Assembly: GCA_019321725.1 (NCBI GenBank)
Contig: CM033109.1
Coordinates: forward strand, 23,095,993 to 23,159,992
DNA: 64,000 bases
Origin: Paulownia fortunei
Taxonomy: Eukaryota > Streptophyta > Magnoliopsida > Lamiales > Paulowniaceae
Direction of reading: 5' to 3'
Position numbers and translations under genes: made by a program. This document shows positions 41,044 to 54,200 of the stretch, one piece after another. Each line of letters begins with the position of its first letter. The first letter of the stretch is position 1. Below the pieces are notes generated by a model. The model ran no database searches. It was not told where the DNA came from and saw only the letters and a program-made list of their open reading frames with translations.

Positions 41044-41371
41044 TGCATCAAAATGGAACTCAAGAATTTCACAAGTGCTAACAAGAACAATTATAGGTGA
41101 TCCATGAAAATGGAAATCAAACTAAGAGAAGTAGATATTCAATTGATCAAGAATTGGAAGAAGTTAATCAGCATTTGAAATGAATGAATCAAATGAAGAA
41201 GCCCAAATGGGGAAAACGAGAGATTAATTGAGAGGAAAAGAGGAGCTCAAAAGATATGAACAAGCACACCCAATAAAGCAGAAATTTTGGGAGAAAAATA
41301 GACGCGAAGAGGGCAGTGTGGCTTAGCATAGAGTTATGGGGTGGTAGCAGGCGTTGCAGAGAGTGCAAAAA

Positions 41372-41379
41372 CCACGTGG
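41372..41379. promoter_or_regulatory. Palindromic G-box in the PDAT2 leader region
   Basis: CCACGTGG lies between the TATA-like box and the PDAT2 ATG, so it may be in the 5' untranslated region. G-boxes bind bZIP and bHLH factors. Function here is inferred from the motif only. Confidence 0.4.
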
Positions 41380-41482
41380 AGGAGGAGCAGATATGGAGGT
41401 GTCTGTGGGTGCACCGCAAAACAACACATGAAAGTTGAAAATTTTCAGCTGAAATGTGAAAACATAAGAGAATAGGATTGAA

Positions 41483-41490
41483 TTTTTATA
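41483..41490 (-). promoter_or_regulatory. TATA box candidate for PDAT2
   Basis: On the minus strand the sequence is AGTACTAGTATAAAAATTC. Spacing predicts transcription starting near 41450 and a leader of about 400 bases, consistent with the CT-rich sequence between there and the ATG at 41043. Confidence 0.45.
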
Positions 41491-41885
41491 CTAGTACTAT
41501 ATTTTGCTAAGAGAATATATGGTCTTCCTAAGAGAGTTCTTTAATTTCTTGCACTTTGTCTTAAATGATGATGAAGCCTAAGCCTAAGGGAAATGGACAC
41601 ACAAATATATATTGATTTTTTTTATAAATATATAGTAGTAATTTCAAGGCTTCCCATTTAGGACACTTGTCTAAGCCATTGTATTTGCATGGAATGCCTC
41701 TCTCAGCTGTCGCCACACTGTTTTAGTCATGTGAGTTTAGTTTTGCTTTTCTTTTTTCTTCATTCCCTTCAATCTTTTCACGTGGACATCTCTTTCGTTG
41801 GTTTCTCTCTCTAGAATTTCTTCAATGCTCTGAGGCTGAGAGAGCATAATGTGAGGTGGTCAGAGGGCTGCAGAGGGGGTGAAAA

Positions 41886-42167
41886 TTACATCAAAATGGG
41901 GCAATTTTTTATGGGTTTTTTTGGGTCTGAAAAGGTGAAGTCCCGAGGTATGGAGCACTGATAGAGACTGCGGTGGTCACTGTTGTCTTTCAAGAATAAA
42001 ACACGCAGTGTGTGGGGCGTGTGTGTGAGTGAAAGAGGCGGAGGGAAAGAGAATCCAAAGGAGACACCCCCATTCATCGGAACAATAGCACACACTACAA
42101 AAAACACAGAAACCCAGATCGTCGATGAAGACGATGGTGGTGGCCCCTGTTGTTTGGTGGTGGCCAA
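41886..42167 (-). CDS. Orphan 93-codon ORF upstream of PDAT2, doubtful
   Basis: The frame begins MATTKQQGPPPSSSSTIW, has a hydrophobic stretch (about residues 17-35, VSVFFVVCAIVP), and then a Pro/His/Thr segment without domain character. A TATA-like AATAAATAGG lies about 115-125 bases upstream of the ATG on the minus strand. I do not recognise the product. It could be a short secreted peptide, part of an alternative PDAT2 leader, or a chance ORF. The chance explanation is the most likely. Confidence 0.2.
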   Translation of the reverse strand: MATTKQQGPPPSSSSTIWVSVFFVVCAIVPMNGGVSFGFSFPPPLSLTHTPHTLRVLFLKDNSDHRSLYQCSIPRDFTFSDPKKPIKNCPILM

Positions 42168-42299
42168 TTAGGAATTTTCAGACAAACAAAAGGGATTCTT
42201 TGTGGGCTGGAAGGGCATATTACATAAATTTCAGTTCAGGTTTTGGTCGAAGAGAAACTCACTCTATGTGGGGGTTCGGCTTAACTCAACCTATTTATT

Positions 42300-45200
42300 G
42301 GGCCACCCCAAGATAATCAAGGGCATATTATAGAAATGTTTAATTATATTCAATTTAATCAAACTGAAATTTTGTATTGGATTTATTGAAGAAGTTTAAT
42401 ATGGGTTTATCCTCCTTTTTCGATTATGCTCGAAAATTCTTCATATAAAGGGTCTACGTCTTTTTATAAGAGTTTCGATTCAATTCGAAATAACCACTGT
42501 TAATTATTATGTTGATAGTTGTTTTCAATCATAAATTATTTACGTATAAATTTATTTATAAGTAGTTCTCGTCGTTATAAGGTAATTAATGTTTTAAACT
42601 TATATAATTTATTTATTTTAAATGACCTCGTAAATCTTGACTTGATTTAATAAGTAACTTCAAGAATCGAATAGTTTATTTAAGGATTATCCCTACTAAC
42701 CTAAAGTATGCCCATTATGTATTTGGAACCTAATCAATACCTTTCAGATCAAACTATTTCCAACTCGAGCCAAAGAAATATTAATGATAACCAAATCAAG
42801 TCTATGATTGATTTACACAATGATTAAAAACAAATAACTTATTATGAATAAATTGTACTTGAACTAAAATCTTCCAACATATTACACATGAATATATTTG
42901 TTTGTAAGTTGAAGCCATTTTTTTTTTTTTTAAGGGTGGTGTGAATTCTTGATCATGGTCAAATATGGCTCTGATTTCACAAAGTTGCCTTGTGCATTTA
43001 GAACTAATTAATCAAATATGCTTATAGAATTTTCTTGCAACATGAGAGACTGATACTAGGGGGGAAAATGAAGAAGAAAAGTTCCATATTTGTAAATAAA
43101 GAAGGAAAACAAGAAATTGGACTTGGGTTTTAAAGGGCACAATGTTTAAGGAGATGGGGTAGTATGATTACATTCTTTCTTTGTGCTCTTCTTGTTTTTT
43201 TCTGATGATTCTGCTGCTGAAAATCAGAAGTATGGTCAAGGACTCAAATGGGACTCTCGATTTTAACGGTCCGAATTGTGTTTGTGGGCCATTACTAACT
43301 TGTGTGACCAAGACCCATAATTTATTTTTTGTAATCACTATTTCATTTTTTATTATTATATTATAAATGTATAAAATTATTTCCTTTTATATGTGTACTG
43401 ATGATATTATCAAAATAAAATAAAACAAAATTTTAATTGCAACAAAAAATCCGACTTTATTTTAGACTTAGTACTACTAATCCACCCAACTCGATTGATC
43501 GAGACATTATTGATCAAAATCATCATAGTAGATTTTATTGCATATTATTTTTGATGTAATTAAATTAATGAATGATGCATCTTTGATCTAATTGTATAAT
43601 GAATTTATTTTCTATACTATTTTTACCAATAATGATGTTGTATTTAATAATTATTAATAATACTATCTTTTAATTTTATATGAGAAAATTCCAATTCATT
43701 GTTAAAATAAATGAAAAATATTTGTCCCTCATATTGTAGAGGCTAATGGATTTAATCGTAAGATTGTTTAAGTGCTCCTTAATAAAATTTTAATTAAATA
43801 CTTTACATCTTTTAAAAAAAAATAGAAACACAATTTATAATTTCAAGATTTACAAATAATTAGGAAGCTACACGCTTAGACTTATTTTGCATTCTAGCCC
43901 ACCATTTGGCCTCGTCAAAACAAGATAATAGTTTGGTTCTCAAAGGGACAAAAATGTCCAACACAAAGAATCACTATTGGGGTGCAAAATGTTATTTCAA
44001 AATTTTCGAAGGTGTAAAGTGCACACGATACAAACATGTCAGTTGAAAATGCAAAACTCCAAAAAAAGTAGAAGCTTCCTCGGAGTGTTTAAGAGGAGTA
44101 GACAAAGTTTTTTAATTAGCTTATCAGTTAATTACAAGATTGAAGCATACTCAAATTGACAAATGCTTAGTAATTAACTGGTATGATTCTTAATTTGGAT
44201 AGTTGACTATTGTTAATAAATTTATTTTCTATCTATCGAAAAATCAAGAATATAACAACGTAATAGATTCTATAATATTTATAAGGATATAATAGTCATA
44301 TAAATTTAATTTTATATTTATCGACAACAACCTAGTACATAGAAACGTGACTCTTTTTATCACCTATAAATATTTTATTCTCGTATTAATTATTTGTATG
44401 TTCTATATTCAAAAGCTACGATATTTATTCATTTGCAGAAGCAATCTTAATTTCCTCGTCATTTATCTTAACTCCAATTTATACAAATATTTAATCATGA
44501 GTTAGATAATTGAATTCTCACCCTTAATTAATTTCTAAAAGATTAAAGAAAATGTAATTTCACACTCAAGCTATTAAAATGACAAAAATGCCCACAAACT
44601 TTCAACGCATGGGCGTTCATCGAACATGATGGAACTATAAGATGCACCACACTTGAATATCTCCTCAAGTAAATAAGACCTCCAACATTATTAATCTTAA
44701 ATGGTACAAAATTTGATATGCCTTTACTTGCTCCATAAATTTTTAGAGTGACGACTTCTTTAAATAAGTATTAAAGGATTTTAGCCACGTGACTTTATAA
44801 ATATAAGATTTGCTTTAACTATATTTTCTATATTTTTTAAATTTAAAATTCATACTTAATTTACAAAAACGATATCGACTCCTAACTAATAACAACTTTC
44901 ATCAAATTACAAATAATTTTTTTTTAAATTTTAAATTGACATAGTCATTTTCGTTCCCTTTAGCAAAAAGAAAAGTTTTTTTAGTGTGTATTTATTTATT
45001 TATTTGTTTGAATGAGTGAAAAAGCTATGAAAATATATGATCATAGGCCTTATCCAATGCCGGCAAAGATTAAGATTAGACAACATATGTTTGGTGATAG
45101 AAGAACAAATCGAATGGCATATAATTAAACCTTTAACTGATTTATGTGCTTTTGTTTGTCTTACATGCATTACGTCCATGTCATAGTGATCGAGTTAAGG

Positions 45201-46520
45201 TTATTTTTAAGACAATAAAATTATATAATATTGTTTTCACATGTCATGTTTCCCAAAAATAGTAATCCATCCCCTTTAAACACATTGTAATCATTACAAT
45301 ATTAGGAGATTTTTCTAAATGTAGTTGGGAAAGTAAAATTCCCTTGAATGTGTGATTCCCATTTTATGGATAGGATTTTCTATGTAAATTTTGTTGTATT
45401 TCTTATTATATTAAATTGTTGTCGCATATATTTTATCTACAAAATAACAAGCAGCGCTAATTAATATAATATAATAAAAATATATAATTTAATTGATAAT
45501 AAATTTTGATATAATATGTGTTCACATCAAATACTGAATATTATATCATATTATATGTGGGATCAATGTTATGATGATATAATATTATTCTCACTTTTTG
45601 ATATGAAAAATTCAGTGTAACTAACTGAAGTATTTTTTAACATAAATGTGTAAAACTTGAAAAAAACAAAATAATTACATTTATATAAAATTTAATTGAG
45701 CTTGGGCTTTTACGACAAGGAAAATACAGCATTTGGTGGATTTTTTATGTGTAATAAAATCTATTGTTTTTTACGAATTTTTAACCCGAGCTAAAGATTC
45801 CCTTAAAATATTATTCTGATTTTTTTTTTATTTTTTATGGTTAGGTTAAAATTAAATTAAATAAAAAAGACACTGGGTTCAAACTGTGGGCCTTCTATAA
45901 ATTATATGCAAATTTTTGGGCCTTGACCTTGAAAGCTGTATGGGTCACACAATAACAAGCCCACTACATAATAAGCGAGTTAGAAAATGTTCTTATGAAG
46001 GTTTTTTTCAAACCTTTCACTATTTTTTTTACTAAGTAGTTTTATTTGTAATTTGCTTCTTAGGTCTATTTTTTTTTTTTTTTGGATATTCTTAGTTCTT
46101 ATTAACACAGGATAATTTATTTGAATTTTCCAATTTAAATTTTTGTTTCGATCTTATATTTGGTTGAGAATAACATTTTACTTTCCAAAACAGTGAAAAT
46201 TTCTTGATTATTTTACAGGAAAATGTAGATGAAAATTTTGTACAAGTACAACTATGGAGATATTAGTTAATTTCTCCATATATTTATATTTTTGTGATAC
46301 TACTAATAAATATTTTTAAAATAAAATTTAATATTTGTTTCACTAATTACATTTCTAATTTAATTTCTCTTTATTTTTCTTTCTCACTTTCTTGCATCAT
46401 TTAATTTATTAATACTTGAAAATGCTTGGTTCACACTCATTAAGTGATGATAATCATACGGTATCATCATAACTTAAGTTCTACTATTAATACAACAAGT
46501 ATTTGTTATTTTTAATGAAC
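42300..46520. other. AT-rich intergenic DNA, no gene seen
   Basis: Neither strand carries an ORF with coding character. Slightly GC-richer patches at 43870-44100 and 44580-44700 show no RNA or protein signature. Poly-T/poly-A runs are frequent. Confidence 0.6.
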
Positions 46521-46525
46521 ACGTA

Positions 46526-46550
46526 GGGGGAAGGGGAGGGGGGTTAGGGG
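46526..46550 (+). other. Strong G-quadruplex motif
   Basis: Four G-runs of 5, 4, 6 and 4 bases are separated by loops of AA, A and TTA. This is a very strong intramolecular G4 candidate in an otherwise AT-rich desert, followed directly by a GC-rich patch (CTGGCCACGGCAACCGACTC). Confidence 0.75.
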
Positions 46551-49500
46551 CTGGCCACGGCAACCGACTCTCTTCCCCTCGTCAAAAGGAAAAAAATAAA
46601 TAAATTTATCTTTTATAATTAAAAATATTTAATTATTCTTTATAAAAAATTTAATTTTACTTCCGAAAATTAAATTTTTTGACTAGTGTGAAAACATTTT
46701 GTGGGTTAGAATTTCTCATAAAATAAAAATGGAGGTGGTGGCAACAAAAACGCGTTTAATATACGCGTAGCACTTATGGGAATTGTGTCCTTTTCTAGAC
46801 TAGATTTATGGTTTACTCTTTTTCGCGCTGTGTGTCGGTGGCCAGGCATGATTGACTCGTATCTTTTCTCCCTTTCCATTTCTGCTTCCTCCTTACTTTT
46901 TCAGACTCCAAAATTATATAAATTCTTAAAATGATTATTCTGTAAATTTAATTATTATTTTTAAATAGAATAAGAAATACTTTAATTAATTTTTCAATAT
47001 AATTGAACAACGTTAAATGATATAGCACTATTGTTTGAAAATCAACCAATTTGACATTTTACACTTTAAAAAGCAGAGCAATAATTTCGTAATAGATTTA
47101 AATTTCTTTTTATGTTGTCCCATTTGTCCCTTTCTAATTTTTTAAACTTCATTTGATTGATGGTTTTAAAATTAAAAATTTTAAATTCATAATAATAAAT
47201 TTATTAATATTGTTTGGATGATTTCTTAATATAATGGATTTCAAATCATTAAACTCTTATTTTGAACTGTATTTTTTGAATTATTATGATAAATTTTAAA
47301 TTTATCTTATATAAATTCATTTGAAATCATTTTATCAAATCCTCTTCTCAAATTATTATTTTTTCTATACAAATGTTATTAATTGTGTCGAGGTCATTGA
47401 ATTGGGCAAATGTACAATTATTTTACATTGTTATACTTTGTTAGAAAGTGCATACAAGAGTTTGTCTTCCATATTAAGCGGAAATTATATGATGTTATTA
47501 TGAGATGAAATCCGACAAAATATTTTGTTGATATTATTATTTCATGCGTGTTGCGCAACTAAAGGTAAAATAGTCAAATCATATTCAAAAGATCCCACTT
47601 TACATCAAATGCTGGACTAGTTTATAATCGTACATTCACATGAAAAATAGTTGACATCGACATATTTCAAATGTAAGTTAACAATTAATTGTGATACCAT
47701 TTTGTCAATTTTTAAAAAAACAAAATAAAATTATGCATACTGCATTTATATAAGTTGGTAAATTTTCATGAAAACATAAAAGTTTATGGTATTTTTTTGT
47801 GATATCTTTACCCAAAGAGAATCCAACAGCCAGTTGGGGCATATTCCGTAATTTACTCCATTCATAATGATAGAGATAGGTGTTTTGGAAGTTTAAAATT
47901 AATATGACGAAATTAGAATATTTGAATTATAAAAAAAAAAGAAAAGACATCAATTATTTTTGTTGGAACATGAAATTTGGGGATCTGGGAAGGGAGTGAA
48001 TATTTTATATACAGAGGGGTATAAAATAATAGTATGAGGTTTGAGATTTGGTTTGCAAATTGCATGAAGAAAATAAGAGCCACGTGAGAATGAAAGATGG
48101 ACAGCTCATTGGTCTTTAGGCTCAATAATCCGCACTCACATGCACCGGTTGGACTCAAATCAGTGAGCTAGGAGGCGCCGCCCATTAAGCGTTTTGGTAA
48201 TATTAATATTATATTCAATATATTATCGAGTGATGATTATTTAAATAAAAATAAATATTTTATTTTATACAAAATAATATATTTATTTATTATTGATGTA
48301 CATATTTAATATATTCTTCATCGAATATAGTATTTCAAAAATCAAACGTCTTATTATATAATGAGCTACAAAATTTTTATTTTGTTATAAATTGAATGTG
48401 CGCACAGACAAATAATTTATGAATTGATATTATTTTTTTAAGATAACAAAAGATTAATCGATTCAACTTGAATTCATAATCTGCCTACAAATCTTATCGA
48501 ATACTACAAATATAACCACGAACAATAATATTTTATAAATATTTTTACTTAAAAAATACTATCTCACCGATTTACACACACCTTAAATTTTTTGAAAACT
48601 AATTAATTTGGTGATGCTTCCATAAAGACGGAAAGAGAAAGAGATGAGGGAGATTGCATTTTATGTAAAAAGAAAGAGAAGAAGGAGATTATATTGTATT
48701 TGAGAGAAAACATGGTATTTTAATTTATCTCAAAATATGAATGTAATTTTACAGCACCAACACATTTAATTTCAACAATGGATTGTGCTAGTCCACCTTA
48801 TCTAACCAAATTATTATTTTTATAAATATGTTATAGAGTGAACACTTTGTAATTGTAATATGTGAATTAATTATTTATTTTTATAGGGGAGAGACTTCAA
48901 TTTGATCACTGTTCTATAGAACTATAATGAAATACACACGTCATTTGCAATCCCAAAAAATTTATGAACGAACCAAAATATCAAAAAATCAAATTTAGTT
49001 TAAATTTTCCGACTCCATAATTGATTGAATGTCATAAAATATAGTTGCATAACAAATAAACTTCAAATAAATCAATAACTTTAGATTCTAAAAGCTATAC
49101 TTGTAGTCATTTTAAGGTATTTTAGAATGAGATATTTTGAAAAAATGCATTATTGGGTTGTATCGGGAATGTGAAAAGAACAAAAATGTGAATCAAAACA
49201 TAACCTAAACCTTTTGAAAACTGTGGCTCGTGGTTATTGGGTAGAGTTTTCCCTCATGTTTCTCTAAATTATCATCTATGTGATATTTATGTACTGTAAT
49301 AATCATGCTACACCAAGTGTATGAATCAATGTCAACTATTCAATTTTATAAAATATATGATACTTATAATAAATATATATCAAATATATGTACACCAAAT
49401 ATAATATTTATAAGATATTTAAGTAGTACAAATTTAATCTCTTTCCTAATAATCTATCCTTCAAGAATCTTATCAAAACTTTTATCTATATATGAAAATA

Positions 49501-50940
49501 TCTCCATGTGTCGCCACATTGCTAAACAAGTAAATGCAAAATATCTATTATATTTTTTTAACATAACTACTCATCAAATATGCAAATTCAAATTCCAAAT
49601 ATGCAAATGTAGGTAAGTGTATAGTTTTTATTGAAAATTTAAGTATTGATTGAAATATATTCCGTGATTTATTTTTTCTAGATGATAAAAACAGGTGTTT
49701 AGAAACTTTACGACTAGTCCCACGAATTTGGAAATATAAGTTATCAATAAAAATAAATAAAAAAAAGAAAAAGAAAAAAAGAGGAAAACAATAAATTACT
49801 CAACAAGTAAATGAGATTTACTTTTGGGGAAAAAGCCATGGACAAAGTGCGATAAGACAGCAATCAAATTATTTTGTGCGCGTGTATCCAAGCTTGGGGT
49901 ACAATTATGATGGCTGGATTTTAAATTCGATCTCCTACTAATTTATTTTATTTGAATTAAATTTTTTAAATTATAAATAAATTTAAAATGAATCTTAATT
50001 TTTTGTTTAGTTTGAAACTTGAAACTTGTATTTTGATACTAACTTGATAGTTAAATAAATTAAATTTTAATTAAATAAAATATGATTCAAGCTTAATTAA
50101 TTTAATATTTTTAAATATATTTTATTATTTTTATCAATTAATTAGAGTTTAAAATGAATTTTAAATTTTATCAAAAAAAAAAATAAATAAAATCAAATTT
50201 AAGTTATTATTTTATAAATTTAAGCTCAAGCAAACGTTCATCCTCTTATAATTAAAATCAATTGAGTTAAAATAAATTTTAATTTATTTTCTGATCATAG
50301 TTTCAAGTTTCAACATCTATTAATTAAAATTCGTATTGTATTTATATAATTTATTTATGTACAAAAAATAAATAAATAAAATTATTTTCTGAACATATTG
50401 TGCAGCGTAGAGTAATATGCGAAAATATTTGATACATGTATTATATATATTTTTATAATACTTAATGAATAATATTCTATTTTAATTAATATTTAAATAT
50501 ATTTTTATTTATAAATATTAATGAAATATTATATAAATAAAAAATAAAAAAATTAATAATTTATGAATAAACTTATTATTATTAAATAATTATCTTTAAG
50601 TTAAATCATAGTTATAAATTAAATAATACAAAAATACTTATAAAATAATTTTTACATAATTTAAAAATAAGTAAAAATATAATTCATATAAAAATAATAT
50701 TAGAATAAGCAATATTTTTGCTCTCGAATAATTATTTTATATTCGTATTTTATTTTTTTATTTACAAATTCATATATTAATTATTTTATATTTTTTATTA
50801 TTTTTTTATTATAATTTTTAATAAAAATTTATAATATATTCGAATGTATTAAAAATTGATTTTTTTCTGGTCGTATTTAATTATCTAGGATTCACTATGA
50901 CGATGAAAAATGAAAAATCTACTCTTATTTATAATTCCAA
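46551..50940. other. AT-rich intergenic DNA, no gene seen
   Basis: Includes paired ACGCGT palindromes at 46750-46755 and 46763-46768 (CGCG-box type, the target of CAMTA factors) and a CACGTG at 48081-48086. A GC-rich end of a unit lies near 48165-48185 (GGAGGCGCCGCCC). The stretch 49920-50880 is extremely AT-rich. No gene or RNA is supported. Confidence 0.55.
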
Positions 50941-50945
50941 TCATC

Positions 50946-50951
50946 CACGTG
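50946..50951. promoter_or_regulatory. G-box in the AXS promoter
   Basis: CACGTG sits within CCACGTGGCACC about 310 bases upstream of the AXS ATG and about 125 bases upstream of its TATA-like box, a typical distance for a functional G-box. Confidence 0.5.
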
Positions 50952-51072
50952 GCACCAAGCACTAGCGAGTATGGGATAAATACATACGTAGGCGAGTAGT
51001 GATAACACGCCTTGAAAATGAAGGCAGTAGGGCCACAGAGTCTGGGAACCTCTTCTCCCTCCTTTTTCCAGC

Positions 51073-51080
51073 TTTAAATA
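51073..51080 (+). promoter_or_regulatory. TATA-like box of the AXS gene
   Basis: TTTAAATA is followed about 30 bases later by a pyrimidine-rich leader (CCACTCTTCCCCTCTC and similar), which fits a plant core promoter. The predicted leader is about 150 bases. Confidence 0.5.
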
Positions 51081-51255
51081 CATCCACTCTTCCCCTCTCA
51101 ATTCTCCCATTACCAATTCCCCAATTCCCAAAATTCCTCCGCCACCCCCCTAAATTGCACACGCAAATATTAACGAATTCTCTCTATCTCTAGAAAGAGA
51201 AGAAGGTAGAAGAACAACAAAATCTGAGAAGAAATTGTTATTGTTAGCATCAGAA

Positions 51256-54200
51256 ATGGCGAGTGGAAGAGTAGATCTGGACGGCAATCCGATAAAGCCG
51301 ATGACGATATGCATGATAGGCGCCGGAGGTTTCATCGGTTCGCATCTATGCGAGAAGCTGATGGCGGAGACGCCGCACAAGGTGCTGGCCGTGGATGTTT
51401 ACAATGACAAGATCAAGCACCTTATTGAGCCTTCCGCGTTGCCGTGGGCCGATCGCATCCAGTTCCACCGCCTTAACATCAAGAACGACTCTCGCCTCGA
51501 AGGCCTCATCCGCATGGCGGATCTTGTAATTTTCCTTGCACTTCTTGCTCTGGTTTCTGCGTTTGGTTAATTTCGTTGGAAATTGGTTTTGGATTGTGGT
51601 TATTGGCTTCCGGATCTATATTTTGTGATTCTTTGAGTTGTTTTGTTTGTTTCTTTCCTTGAGTTTTTCCGTTTTTCGGCATTGACGTTTCTTTGGAATT
51701 TCTAACTTTCATTTCTGTGAGTTTTGAAGGTTTTTGAGAAATCATAATTGAATTATGAATTTGAACATTTACTTCTTGTGTACTTATCTCTTAAGTTTAT
51801 GTAGATCTTGATTGGAAGTTTAGGATCTCTTTGGATCTAAACTTGGTATTTTATGTGAGCCTAGGGTAACTATTTTGTTGTCTGGAGGTTTCTTCTGCAA
51901 TATCTGTTATATTTGTATCTTCGTTTTTATGTATCAGCTTCATCGTTTGTGATTCTATATTAATCCCCTGAACTGTTGCTCAGTGGATTTTTTGTCTTGC
52001 TGTGATAGTGACGTTGTGGTTTTAATACTACATTAAATGCATTATTAGTAAGACTTTTGACTTGAACTGAATCTTGAATTTTTCTTGTGCCTTAGACCGT
52101 AAATCTTGCTGCTATATGCACTCCAGCAGATTATAACACACGTCCTCTTGACACAATTTATAGCAATTTCATCGATGCTCTCCCTGTGGTAAGTGTGTTG
52201 CTTTACATTATTGCACTTTCTATATCTTTAGTCTGTCTGCTTATGCGGTTGATGTAATTTACTGTTGACGAATTTTGAAGTTGATTTGACTCTTGTGGAT
52301 TTAGGTTAAATACTGTTCAGAAAATGGCAAGCGCCTCATACATTTCTCCACTTGTGAAGTTTATGGGAAAACGATTGGTTGCTTTTTACCCAAAGATAGC
52401 CCATTGCGGCAGGTGAATCCTCTCTTTTGTTTCCCTTCAATTTCTAGATTAGATTTCTCATGTTGAGGCTCTGTCCTTTTCTTGATATGATATGATTTTT
52501 TACATGCTGACAGCCTTTTGCACGTTTCTTATGTTAAATATTTCATCTGACTGCTGTGACGGATTGTAGATAAAGAAATTGTGTTCTGGTGTATGGTTTT
52601 CCATGTGGTCCCTGCAGAGATCATTTGATTTTTTTTGATATCGTAGCTATGGTTTTCTCTTGGTGATTTGCCTTTCACACATCCTCATAAATACTGAACT
52701 TTGAAAGGTTGGAGTTGATCTACCTCATCTGGAGTTTTACCCTTCTCAAAACTGATTATTTGCTACAGGGTTTAGTGTATTCCTTATCATGTCCCCCTTT
52801 TTATGAGGATGACAAAATGAAACTGAAGAGCTTGTGACAGTAGCAAGCTTTTTTAGATAGAAATTTATTGGCATTATAATAAAAAATTCTTGGACATCAT
52901 TCATATGTGTAACAAAAATGTGCAATTACTGGATTGGTGAGCTCTTAAAATGCAGCATCTACATTTTCATGAAGCTCTCATCTTACCTGTCTACTTTTTC
53001 TCCTATCAGTTTAAGGGCAATGATATAGGTGCTGCCCGATTTGCCGATATCCTTAATTATGATGTAGTTTATGATTAAGGAACACATTGATGTATATGTA
53101 AACTTTCTGGAGACTGAGCTGCATAATTAGAAAAAGAGGAACAAATCTAGTAGTCAACACTAAAGTGTGTGGAGAGAGAGGGAGGGAGGGGTGCAGCAGC
53201 GTGCATCAGATTTTAGTTCTTGTGCATAATTAGTGGATCAGTCATGATCGAAATGCTTTGGCGAGTTATTGTTGCCTATGGATCTAGTTTGATCAGTTTA
53301 TATTCACCTTTCTTTTTGGATTAGAAAAGGTTCAGGGTTCTACAATTTGTGAGGATTGTTATTTAAACAGTTAAAGAATGCTCATCATCTCAGTTATTTA
53401 CAAATGTAGCCCTTCAAAGTTTTCTTTTTATGTAGAGCAATTATGATGTTTTTCTAGAAATGCTTGAAGAAATCAATTCAATAGGCTTAGAAACTGAAAT
53501 GCTGATACGTTAAAGTTACTCATCTTATATGAATCTTCAATGTTATGACTTGTGTCTCTTTCATGAAGAGTTAGACATCAGAAACATTTTTATAGGAGTT
53601 TGTAGTTAATATTGTATACTGATTGCTAGTTGAAAATACATTTCCTTTGGTTAACTGTTGATAATACTTCTACTATTGCCATTTCATTTGGTATATGCCA
53701 CTTTTGGCAATTCATTTGTTTCATTCATTTTCTTGTACTTCTACTTTGCTAAGGAGACTTTTCATTTGCAGTTCTCTTTGGATTTGTAAGTATGTTTTCT
53801 GAAAGTATTCTGAATCATGATTCATCATCTTGCATCAGGACCCCCATTATTATGTTCTTAAGGAGGATGCCTCCCCTTGCATTTTTGGCCCCATTGAGAA
53901 GCAGAGGTGGTCATATGCATGCGCAAAGCAGTTAATTGAGAGATTGATCTATGGTGAGTTAGCGATCTTGCATTCATGTTCATAGATTATTCAGTTAAGT
54001 GTCACTTGCACTACATGTTTTCATGGCTGCCCTGTTTTACAGCTGAGGGTGCTGAGAATGGTCTTGAATTTACAATCGTGAGGCCCTTCAACTGGATTGG
54101 TCCCAGGATGGATTTCATACCTGGAATTGATGGTCCAAGCGAGGGTGTTCCAGAGTTCTGGCTTGTTTTAGCAATGTAAGACCATTTTACTTACTGATTT

